From Rhizophagus clarus (Eukaryota > Glomeromycota > Glomeromycetes > Glomerales > Glomeraceae): a stretch of DNA of 64,000 bases. A program made the position numbers and the translations under genes. The notes beneath the pieces were generated by a model. The model was not told where the DNA came from. It saw only the letters and a list, made by a program, of their open reading frames with translations, and did no database searches. Of this stretch, positions 48,511 to 64,000 are shown piece after piece. Location of the stretch: assembly GCA_015698045.1 (NCBI GenBank), contig BLAL01000054.1, positions 434,001-498,000 on the forward strand, read 5' to 3'. The stretch's first letter is position 1. Each line of letters begins with the position of its first letter.

Positions 48511-48905
48511 TAGGCATTGTTTCTATTTATCGTCATTTTCAGAAATATGTGTAATCCGAGCCATCCCATTAAAAAAACCGATTTTCAAAATTTTGCGATT
48601 TTTTGAATATTTACGTGGAAAACAGTCAGTTATTAAGGAAATTAAACCGAAAATTCAAAAAACTCTAGATATTTAAGTGAGTTTCCTTGTAAAAAATTAT
48701 TATTTTTACGTAAACTTTTATAAGGAAACTCATGTAAGTATTTAAAGTTTTTTGAGTTTCACTTCAATTTCTTTAATAATTGTTCTTTTTCTATATAATT
48801 ATTCGGAAAAGTCGCTAAGTTTCGCAAGATTTCGAAATCCGTTTTTTTAGTGTGGTGATTTGGATCTACACATATTTCTGAAATTGCCGATAAAAGTGCC
48901 TTACT
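48511..48905. mobile_element. 395-bp foldback (hairpin) element
   Basis: Nearly the whole block is self-complementary. The left arm runs from about 48,511 to 48,700 and the right arm from about 48,708 to 48,905. Paired blocks include TTATCGTCATTTTCAGAAAT with ATTTCTGAAATTGCCGATAA, AAAAAAACCGATTTTC with CGAAATCCGTTTTTTT, TTATTAAGGAAATTAAA with CTTCAATTTCTTTAATAA, and GAGTTTCCTTGTAAAA with TTTTATAAGGAAACTC around a tiny loop. Frames inside (48,470-48,676) are accidental. This fits a foldback transposon or MITE; a transcript would form long double-stranded RNA. Confidence 0.75.
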
Positions 48906-49261
48906 TTACGTATCTTTTAATTAATATCTAATATTGTTAACCTATTAAAAACTTTCTTGTTATCTTACACGATGATTTATATTCTTACTTGTGCTAACAT
49001 ATTTTCTTTCCTCGTTTAAAGGAAAAGTCGAAGATGAAACATACCAGGGAGTAATACCGCAAAATTAGAATTCTATAATGATCAAATTTTATTTTATATA
49101 TCAGATATATAAATTTGATATATGTATATTATATCTGCCTCGTAATTAGTTTGAAGTAGCAAAAATTTGATATTATTACAAAGTGTGCTCCATTGCATAT
49201 GCGAATCAGTTATTCTGAATTAATGGCATGATAATAAGTCAAGATCAAGTCATACAAATGT

Positions 49262-49411
49262 CAGGGATCCGGAAAATTTTTTTCGATTTGGCCAAAATTT
49301 TCGATTTGACCAGAATTCCAGAATTGATGGCTGAAATTATAATATTGGAAAAATCACATGTTTAATCATAATCAAAAAAAAATTTCGATTTTCGTAATTT
49401 TCGTGTCCCTG
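49262..49411. mobile_element. 150-bp inverted-repeat element with CAGGGA ends
   Basis: Left end CAGGGATCCGGAAAATTTTT, right end (reverse complement) CAGGGACACGAAAATTACGA, imperfectly inverted over about 35 bp. The interior carries GGCCAAAATTTTCGATTTG and GACCAGAATTCC words related to the GGCCAGAATT family seen near 150 and 6343. The right end is followed by TA. Confidence 0.5.
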
Positions 49412-49738
49412 TACAATGTATAACAATTTTTGGGTTATTATAAAAGGCGGGAAGTCTTATCCAGAATTCATTTAAAATACGAAAAAACTTGATTCGTGCT
49501 TTAGACTATTAATTTAATTAATGTCTTTACCAGAAGTTTCAAATTATAAAGCTAAAAAATTATTTTTAATAATAATTATTAAATGTTATCGAATTAATAA
49601 TCTGAATTTATAAAACCATTATGTAATTAAATATTTCATAAATTTAATACTTCAGATTCTCAATTCTCTGGACTATAAGAATATACACATACATTTAAAA
49701 ATAAATAAATTTTAATAAATAATGTATGTAATCAATAA

Positions 49739-52700
49739 TCATTCGTTCCGAACTTGGATCATTATGTTACCGTACGATTGTGCTTGATTAACTCTTATTA
49801 AATTTCTGGTTGCAAGTGCTTATAAAATAAATTATGAATCAAAGGTTAGTATAATTATATTTTAATCAAATAAATTACGTTATTGTTATACCTAAGATAT
49901 AATAAAAATCCCTTGCTACATCTACTCTTCTAACATGCTGAGTTTCCATAATGTCTTGAAAAGTGGCAATTGATACATCCGCATCATTCATAATTGTTTT
50001 AATAGATTCAAAGAAGTTCATTGCTTCTTGTTCGCTATTTACAACTGTAGCTGTGGACTGTCCTATGCGAGCTTGGCTTGAATTATCAAACAGAGGCAAA
50101 TCTAATAAAAGTGATTGATTAATTTTCTTTACCAAAGATTTTTACTGATTTAACAAAATACCTCCAAATGTCGGTAAAATATTGTCATCATCATCTAACA
50201 TTCTTTCATCCGAGAAATCAATAAATGGTGCATTGAAGCCCATTGAAACAAGTCTTTGTCTACCACCACTAAAATAAACATTATAAACAATTAAATCGAA
50301 AGGTTTATGAATACAGTATACAACTTCATAAATTACCTTCTGTGTTGACCCAACAAATCGATATTCATGTCTATACTGCCACCCACTGAAGAATTCTGAT
50401 CAAAATAATGATCTTTGGTACGACATGAAAAAGAAATAATTATTTTCATCATTTTCTCTAAAAAGGATGAGCACATTACAATACACTATACCAATTTCAG
50501 GATATTTGTCAAATCCTGAGCTTTCCATTCCTGATATAATGGCTGAATTTTGCTGACTTCCTTCTTTACGAAGTCGCTCGGGTTCATCACTTTTAATACT
50601 ACTTTCTCTAATTCCATGCTTAAAAGAATTAATTATTTAGTGAAAAGCGATGAATTAGTAAACAACCCGTATTACAAATTTAGTTACTACTAACTGGAAT
50701 ATTTGAGCCTTCCACATCAATGTTATTTTCTGAGTCATTATGTTCATTTAAATTTATAACTAAAAAAAATGTTTAATAATTTTTATATTTATCCTTACAC
50801 AAGAGCGTTAAATAAAACCATTTACCTGAAGCTAAAGATTGAATTCTTCTCTTTTTTACATTTTCATCTAAATTGACGTAAAGTTTTAAGAAATATATCG
50901 TATTATTTTAACAAACAGAATATGTTACAAACCGTAAAGCATGGGTGCATAATGCTGCTGCCATAGAGAGGTTAGCTGCGGAGCCAGAACTACAAAATTT
51001 ACGTTATATTAATATACTCTATAAAAAAATGATTACTAAAAATCACTTACAAGACTTTCCAGGAGTATAAAGAATGTTATCCAATTGCATTTTGTTTTTA
51101 AGTGCTCTCATCTTTAAATTATAAGTTGTGAATATGAATGAAATTAAAATATTTTAAAAAAAAACATCATTAATGAGGTTATTCAATAACCTTTTCTCTT
51201 GCAGCAATTTCGGCATCATCTAGATCATCTTTAACTCTTCGGCGCATTTCGAGTATCTGTTCATTTGTCAATTCAGTTTCTTCATCAAACATTACACGAA
51301 GTTTACGCCGATTTCTGCGCTTTTGTTCAGGTTGTTCATCAGGCACATTTTCTTTATTTGCATCATCTTGTTCTTCAGAGGGTAAGATTTCCTCATTATT
51401 CCTCATATCTTGTGCCTCAATATCAACATTGATGTTCATGGATTGGATTCCAACTTCGTTATCTATTTCCTACAAGTTTTTTTTTAAAGATTATTTTCGT
51501 ATTTTCTTATTATGATACGACCAAATATACACTACCATTTCTTGTAATTCTTCATCATTTGTAATATTGTTTATTTTACGTCTTTTTTTCTTTCTCCCTT
51601 CTTCAAGACCAGCGTTGTGTTCATCTCTTACTCTTCTGATTATATCATCCATTACGTTAATAGCTGCGTCTTGCTGACTTTCTGGCTGTGTAACAAACTC
51701 ATGTAAGCAACCTTCTGCATCAAAGTCAATTCTTATGCTAAAAGCGAATAAGTCAAGAAAGTTAATTGATGTTGACACTGTGTTTTTACGAAAATACATA
51801 TATATATATATAGTACACATTTACCCCGAATCATCTATCATGAGGACATCATCATCCAAATCAAGGCCAAATCCATCAACATTACTAAATTCACCAGACG
51901 ATGCAGTAAATCCGGTCTCGATTTCAGGTAAAGTTATTAATGAATGACGACTTTTATTAGAAGCTCCTATATGAGTAGAAAAGTATTATTGAGCGGTTAT
52001 CAATCACCATACTACCGATATTATAAGTACCTTCATCTGAAAAAGGTGGAAATTGTGCAAAATTGACGTCTATACGTGGTGACTTATATACCCAAGTTGG
52101 CAAGTAAGTTAGTTAAGTCATGAATTTAGAAAGGAACAAAAAAAAATTATTACCATTAAAATGTCATGCATAGGAATTTTTAACTCAATTTCGAAAAAAG
52201 GATCATCATTTAAGGTTATCGCTTCATATCTTTTATTTAAAAATTTAAAAATCATTAAAAGATCGCAATAGAAATATATAATTAGTATTTTACCTAGCTT
52301 GTGGAATTATCATATCTATTGATTCTCTACGCATTTCAATCAAAGCTCTTTGCAAATTATGCCAGACTCCATTCACATCACCTATAAAAATATTTTAAGA
52401 GATGAATTGCGTAATTATTTTAAAAAAAAGACAAAAAAGAGGGATTTTTACTGTAATAAAAATGATATTGCTGATGATAAACACGTGTAATTCCAATCAT
52501 AAGATTAGAGGTTAATCGAAGAGCAAGTGGTTCAGGCGGTGTAGTAACATATTCACTATCATGACCGCAGCAAAAGTGAATTAAATAATGGTTTATTTTA
52601 AAGTTATTTTATTTAAATAATGTTTACCAAGCCCTGACAAGATTAACCGAATTTACTTCTTTTTTTGAAAGTTTCCGAAAGCTAGATCGGGAACCCAGAG

Positions 52701-52839
52701 TAGCAGCTAACCTACAATCATTAAAATCTATCAATGTACTCGAAAAATTAATTGTAAAATGAAGTAAATTATTTAAAACATACCAAATAATCCCAAATCC
52801 ACCACTTTTTCGGGTTAATATCTCTTTGGAATAGAACAT
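49739..52839 (-). CDS. REC8: REC8-type meiotic cohesin kleisin subunit, 635 aa
   Basis: Kleisin that closes the SMC ring and holds sister chromatids together in meiosis. Exons (transcription order): 52784-52839, 52628-52711, 52452-52555, 52294-52381, 52154-52229, 52031-52082, 51825-51966, 51536-51737, 51191-51469, 51051-51111, 50933-50989, 50826-50867, 50695-50759, 50492-50618, 50337-50412, 50162-50268, 49892-50101, 49739-49818; all introns GT-AG, total 1908 nt. The N-terminal SMC3-binding domain reads MFYSKEILTRKSGGFGIIWL, AATLGSRSSFRKLSKKEV and ALRLTSNLMIGITRVYHQQY, closer to REC8 (WLAATxGS) than to RAD21. Residues 137-540 are acidic, low-complexity linker with basic patches RKKKRRK (249-255) and KRRNRRKLR (318-326), probable NLSs. 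The C-terminus (about 545-635) is the winged helix that binds SMC1: DFYYILALATRNLIRVNQAQ, SYGNIMIQV. Start chosen because MFY is the invariant kleisin start. RAD21 is the only serious alternative. Confidence 0.92.
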
Positions 52840-53656
52840 CCTGACGCAAATTAGATTCAATCGAGAAGAAATACTATGCACACGGATAAATTATGGATTA
52901 AGAAAAGATTAATTTGTAAAAAGAAAATATACTGAATATCTTCTTTTATAGTCATAAATGACGTTGATTTAATTCGGTAAACTTTTGATCATCATTTTTA
53001 AATTAAAATTACCGTATTACCATTATTACGTTATGCATATTTTTTATTCACTAGTATTGTAATTTATAGTGTTTTTTGTGTATATTCATTCATTTTATTC
53101 GAGGTATTTTTACAATAAAAAACTGTAATCGAGTTATTTAACGCAGAGAAGGCACGAAATCTTGCATGCTTAATAACCTTTGGTGAATCAGTTTCAAAAA
53201 ATCATTCGTGCCTTTTATTGGAAATTATGATGAGATTGTTTAAAAATGCGCATAAATACACAAATACAACATATTGTATATTGTAATTCTTCAAATATTA
53301 AATAAAAAAAAAGGAATATAATTGAATAATTTTATTTTTTCGGTATTTTATGCGGGAATCATAAACTGAAGGTCCCAATTTAATCATAATAATTAGTTTG
53401 TATAGGTTTATGCGAGGTAGATAATTATAATAAAATTTAATTACCATCTGATTAAAATTTGATGGATTGCGCTCAACTGTCAAGACGTTGCCAACAAATT
53501 TTTGACAAAATGACAAAAAAAATGTGAAGATAACTATCAAATATTTTTATATGATGCAATGATGGTGAATAGTAAACACGTGAGATTAGGTTCGACGTGC
53601 AGATTATTTAAATGACTATCCTGGCTTTTGGATTTACAGTAAATTTGAAAAAAATT
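52840..53656. promoter_or_regulatory. divergent REC8 / TMEM41 intergenic promoter region
   Basis: The two genes start 817 bp apart on opposite strands, so this stretch must hold both 5' UTRs and promoters. A CACGTG E-box (bHLH-type palindrome) is at 53,577-53,582, about 75 bp before the TMEM41 ATG. No TATA element can be singled out in such A/T-rich DNA. A minus-strand frame at 53,298-53,540 is not supported as a gene. Confidence 0.5.
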
Positions 53657-54774
53657 ATGCCAACTAAATCTTCGATTATAACTTCAGTAATATCTCTCGT
53701 GATTATTTTTATATTATCTACAGTAATATTATATCTAATTCTCAATAATTATTTATCAAAAGAAGTGTAAGTAGTAAGGACTTTTTTTATTCTAGCTATA
53801 ATTATTGAGATTTTATCCTTAATTTTATCAGGAAAAATTTTCTGAAATTTCCAAGAACTTTAAAAGATGTTAAAATACTTCATGATGCTTTAACAGGCCA
53901 AGAAAATGATAGTATTCATATCGTAATATGTTACGCTGCAACTTATATATTGTAAGTACAAGAATTCTTTGTTGTTATTTTTTTCTCTTTTAATTTACTT
54001 TTTACCTTTTTTTTCAGTTTACAATCTTTTTCAATACCAGGAAGTGTAATGCTTGGTGTGTTAGGAGGAGCATTATGGGGAAGTTGGAATGCTTTAGTAC
54101 TTGTTAGTTTTGTAAGTAAGGTCCAATTTTTTGTTTTATTATATTTGTTTACTAATTTACTTTTTTTTGGACTTCATTCCGCAAAAAGTGTTCGGGTACG
54201 GGTGCAACTATTAGTTACTTATTGTCTTATTATCTAGGACAACCAATAATACAAAATTATTTGTCTGAGCGCATGGAACATTGGAATGAAAAAGTTTGTA
54301 ATATCTTCGATGAAATTAATTTTTTATATTTTAAATAAGTTTAATCCCTTTTAAATTTTTTTTAATTAGTTAAATGCTCATAGAAAGGGATTATTTTCAT
54401 ATATTATATTTCTTAAAGTAGCACCTTTCTTTCCCAACTGGTTTATAAATATAGCATCACCTCATCTAGGAGTTGGTGTTTGGGTGTTTTATTGGGCAAC
54501 TTTCTTTGGTATTAAAAAATATATAAATACTTTAAATAATTTTATTTATTAAGTGTATTCTAAAATTGATTTTCATTTTTTTTTAGGTACTACTCCATTA
54601 TCTTTTATTCATGTTCAAGCTGGAGAAACAATTCACAGATTATCAGAATCTGATGAATTTACTTTTTTGACTTTACAAAATATTGTTACAATGTCATTAA
54701 TTGCTATTGCAGCTTTAATTCCCATTATATTAGGAAAAAATTTTGCATCACAAGAAAAGAGCAAAGTTGATTAA
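53657..54774 (+). CDS. TMEM41-like VTT-domain membrane protein, 251 aa
   Basis: Members of the TMEM41/VMP1/DedA (VTT, 'SNARE-associated') superfamily are multi-spanning ER proteins; animal TMEM41B and VMP1 scramble phospholipids and support lipid droplet and autophagosome formation. Exons: 53657-53766, 53832-53951, 54018-54111, 54189-54293, 54370-54508, 54587-54774, all GT-AG, total 756 nt. A membrane helix follows the start (about 8-29). The VTT core contains SFSIPGSVMLGVLGGALWGS (about 80-99), CSGTGATISYLLSYYLG (109-125), the GxxxSY motif, then FLKVAPFFPNWFINIASPHL (157-176), equivalent to the FLRxxPfxPNWxiNxxSP signature of TMEM41, and FFGTTPLSFIHVQAGETIH. A last helix (about 223-241) precedes a short basic tail. 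Residue spacing and the PNWFIN motif favour TMEM41 over Tvp38. The stop is TAA at 54,772-54,774; an AATAAA lies at about 54,900. Confidence 0.9.
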
Positions 54775-56039
54775 CTTTGAAGACTTGAGTGATTATTATA
54801 AATACACTTTTGGCAAGATGTAATTATAGTATAATATTATGGCCGCAATTTTAGAATTCTCTAATTTTATAAAAGATTTTTATAATTACTTACCGAGAAT
54901 AATAAATTATGTTTATTGGAATGATTATTGCTATTATAGTTCCGTAATTATTATTACTCATTATTGCTAATTAATTGTATCAAATCCCTTTTTGACTATC
55001 GATTTTCTATTAGCTAAGATCACGTGGCGGACAGAGAAACAAACTACCCAGAAAATTCTTCGATCATGTGATCTATTTTGCACGCTCCACTAAGGTTTTT
55101 TTTCGAGTAGGTGAAATACTATTTGTCATGTCATTAACCGTCACACAAAAATACATAATGCCGGGTCGGTTCAAGGAACATTTCTGGGTACAAATTTTCA
55201 TATTGCATATAGACATATATGGTCTTTTGTTTCGCTCCGGATAATTGTATTAGTTTATTTAATTTGTTTAATGATTTTCCTGCAGAAAAATCTATGATTT
55301 TCCTGAAAAAGATAATTTAATAATTCTGCATCATACTTCTGCAAATCTTGTTTTTTTTAGTGTTTTGCTGTCATAGGTACCAAAGGAATATTGAACAGTT
55401 GTGATCAATTAATTGTTGAGTAATGTGGTAATTTGTGTAAAAAGTTTTGTTTTAAGTGAATTTGAAATTATTTAATAGATAGATATATTGAAATCGGTTC
55501 TATTGTATCAATAGGTGCTATAGTCATGTAGTGCTGACAAATTGATGAATGGTCTACTGCGGAAAATGAGTTTCATTATCATAATGAATGCAATAAATGC
55601 ATAAATGAGTGTTTTGCTTCGTGTAACTGCAATTAGGCGATCTTTGAAAGCCCGCAGATTGCCGCAGAGCGATTAATAATCATCACTTTTTTTTTTTTAT
55701 TTATTTCGTTTAAAAATAGTGAAATAGTACTTTTTTTTAATTTTTTATATTTTAGTTTAATTTCTTGAATTTTCTATTACTCGGTAAGATGGATAGTTTG
55801 ATATGTCTTATTCCTTCGAATATTTTTTTTTATTATTACATAGAAGCACAATTAATTAGAATAATCTTGAAAAAGTCCTGTTTGTTATCGTTTCTTTAAT
55901 AATTAATAAAATGTTTACAATTTATTGTTTTGATTTTTAATAACTAAACAAGTTATATGATATTAGTATTAACGGACTTTTTGAATTGAATATAGGCATA
56001 TTTTTTCGGCAATTCATATTTGATTAATTTTATTCATAG
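54775..56039. other. intergenic, TMEM41 3' end to ABCC 5' end
   Basis: This stretch contains the AATAAA-type signal for the upstream gene near 54,900 and a CACGTG E-box at 55,021-55,026 followed by a near-palindromic CGATCATGTGATC (55,050). No coding sequence is seen. The ABCC promoter and 5' UTR should lie in the right half. Confidence 0.45.
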
Positions 56040-62720
<6,681 letters not shown>

Positions 62721-63045
62721 AATATAGTATGTATTTTGTTACATTTGTATTTATATTATTTGTATTAATAATAGTCATGTCAATAAAGAAAAATAAACGA
62801 GAATTGCATTAGAATAACAAATTTGGAATTTAATGAGATTGTTATGATATTGTATTTCAAGTAAAATAACAGCTGATAATAAATACATATTATGCCCATG
62901 TACATACAACACGCACAAATACAAATTAAAAAAAATCTAATCAGTTCGGGGTCCAATGAACAAGAACCTATTACAAAAAATTTCAAAAAAGGACAATGCT
63001 TATTATCGTGCTTACTAAAAGTAACAATGGGCGGGAAAATATTTA
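62721..63045. terminator. shared 3' region of convergent ABCC and MMS19
   Basis: The two coding regions end 325 bp apart on opposite strands. An AATAAA polyadenylation signal lies at 62,782-62,787 for the ABCC transcript, 62 bp after its stop. Short frames on both strands here (62,542-63,083) overlap the gene ends and are not supported as genes. Confidence 0.6.
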
Positions 63046-64000
63046 TTACCATTTACTTCTGCAATCGACAGCTTGTTTTCTAACTAATCTTTTCTTATCA
63101 TCCAATGCTGCACTTAGTTCTCTCAAAATTTTAGATTTAAATGGAAATAGTACATCAAATGGTACGTGATCAGGCAATATACCCAAACATTGCAAAGCAG
63201 ATATACGGACTCGCTATAAATAAAGAAATGTTAACTAAATTAATAAATTTTTTAAAGGTAGTAAGAATTGTAACGTAAATACCATTGTATTTCCTTTATC
63301 AACTTTTGTCGAAGATAATAATAATGGTATTAAAGAAGAAACGTGTTCCGATATTATATGAGGAGCATTTGCGGATATTATATAAAATGTATCGATAGTT
63401 GATGATTTAAGTTCAGCATCAGGTAGTGATAGGGAATAGATAAGTAAAGGAATTAACTTAAAGTAGTAAAAAATAAAAATTATATATAAAACATTAATAT
63501 CTAACACCAAGACGAATGAACGAGCGATAATAAAAAAGAAAAAGGTACTTACTGGTGGTAGTTCACTTAATAACACTTGCTTAGGAATATTTCTTAATAG
63601 GTGTGATAGAGCAATTAAATAATTATGCTTCACCTCTATATTTTAAAAAAATAATTACGCCATTCACGTTAGTTAATTCACTTGATCTGTAATGGAAAAC
63701 AGGGGAAACAAAATCTCGCCTACCGTCATTGGATAATTTGAATCCTTCAGCCAAGATTGGCATACAATAATTAAAGAACCTCTGCTTATACAGAGTCTAT
63801 TGCACAAATTGCACCATTTAAACAAAATTTAATACTATATTTAAAACACTCATTCGTATAATAAACACAAGATACTATACCTTTATAACCGCAAAACTTT
63901 GTTTATTTAACGAATCACTTTCTCCAATTAACACTTCAAATCCTTCTGAAGCTCGTTTTCCTAATGTTTGATCATTAAATCGACTTGTTATTTGATCAAT
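63046..64000 (-). CDS. MMS19: MMS19 homologue, C-terminal HEAT-repeat part (cut by window end)
   Basis: MMS19 is the HEAT-repeat adaptor of the cytosolic iron-sulfur targeting complex, which loads Fe-S clusters on DNA polymerases, helicases (XPD) and other genome-maintenance enzymes. Exons in the window, in transcription order: 63881-64000 (continues beyond), 63724-63796, 63553-63635, 63283-63456, 63046-63213; GT-AG introns, all in frame, 205 codons plus stop. Diagnostic blocks: TLYKQRFFNYCMPILAEGFK, HNYLIALSHLLRNIPKQVLL, LIPLLIYSLSLPDAELKSST, PHIISEHVSSLIPLLL, RVRISALQCLGILPDHVPFD, and the ending LDDKKRLVRKQAVDCRSKW with TAA at 63,046-63,048. The KkRxVRxxAvxxRxxW end is the conserved C-terminus of the family. 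The N-terminal MMS19 domain should lie to the right of the window. Confidence 0.9.

Noticed and set aside
48146..48676. Two plus-strand ORFs of 93 and 68 codons
   Set aside because: The second lies mainly inside the foldback element; the first has no motif. A short alternative reading VIEALWTDIDDDTLYDENEN near 48,445-48,507 looks protein-like but is isolated.
53298..53540. 80-codon minus-strand ORF upstream of REC8
   Set aside because: It lies in the divergent promoter region, is A/T-driven and shows no splice link to REC8, whose MFY start is well defined at 52,839.

Overview
The window reads as nuclear DNA of an early-diverging fungus, most likely an arbuscular mycorrhizal fungus of the Rhizophagus type (Glomeromycotina). 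The reasons are the very high A+T content, many short GT-AG introns (about 50-120 bp), the standard genetic code, and decayed copies of protein families I associate with Rhizophagus (PIF1/Helitron-like helicases, an expanded P-loop NTPase family, coiled-coil 'ENAELKAR'-type proteins). The species call is inference. No bacterial, organellar, rRNA or tRNA gene was seen.

Layout. (1) Bases 1 to about 18,850 are a mobile-element graveyard: A+T-rich, almost free of CG dinucleotides, with no intact gene. It holds eroded coding relics (a four-exon gene at 474-1500, a PIF1 helicase tail at 3246-3970, a P-loop NTPase at 9516-10870, a LINE RNase H at 16011-16290, a Ty3/gypsy reverse transcriptase at 16310-16870 and a coiled-coil protein at 18480-18830), terminal-inverted-repeat elements (best 6096-6720, with TA on both sides) and several tandem repeats. 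The relics' stop codons fall where their families have Gln, Trp or Arg, a C-to-T pattern like RIP or methyl-cytosine decay. (2) From about 18,850 to 49,700 CG dinucleotides return and long A/T homopolymers are very frequent. Only one convincing gene was found, a 137-residue protein of unknown function at 29296-29709. Around it are minisatellites, palindromic repeats, a divergent tandem array of about 4 kb (43,360-47,400), a few miniature inverted-repeat elements and a near-perfect 395-bp foldback (48511-48905). Three orphan exon-like reading frames lie at 21,984-22,935.

(3) Bases 49,739-64,000 are compact and gene-dense: a REC8-type meiotic cohesin kleisin (minus, 18 exons, 635 aa); a TMEM41-like VTT-domain membrane protein (plus, 6 exons, 251 aa) sharing an 818-bp divergent promoter with REC8; a full-length ABCC/MRP transporter (plus, 27 exons, 1509 aa); and, converging on it, the C-terminal end of MMS19 (minus, cut by the window edge). 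I built these four models by hand; every exon junction keeps the reading frame and joins conserved protein sequence. The genes have separate housekeeping or meiotic roles and do not form one pathway.

I did not find a clear new multi-gene system. The observations most worth following are the sharp repeat/gene compartment boundary with its RIP-like mutation pattern, the 43-47 kb divergent repeat array, the foldback element, the orphan exons near 22 kb, and an intact REC8 gene in a lineage long thought asexual.
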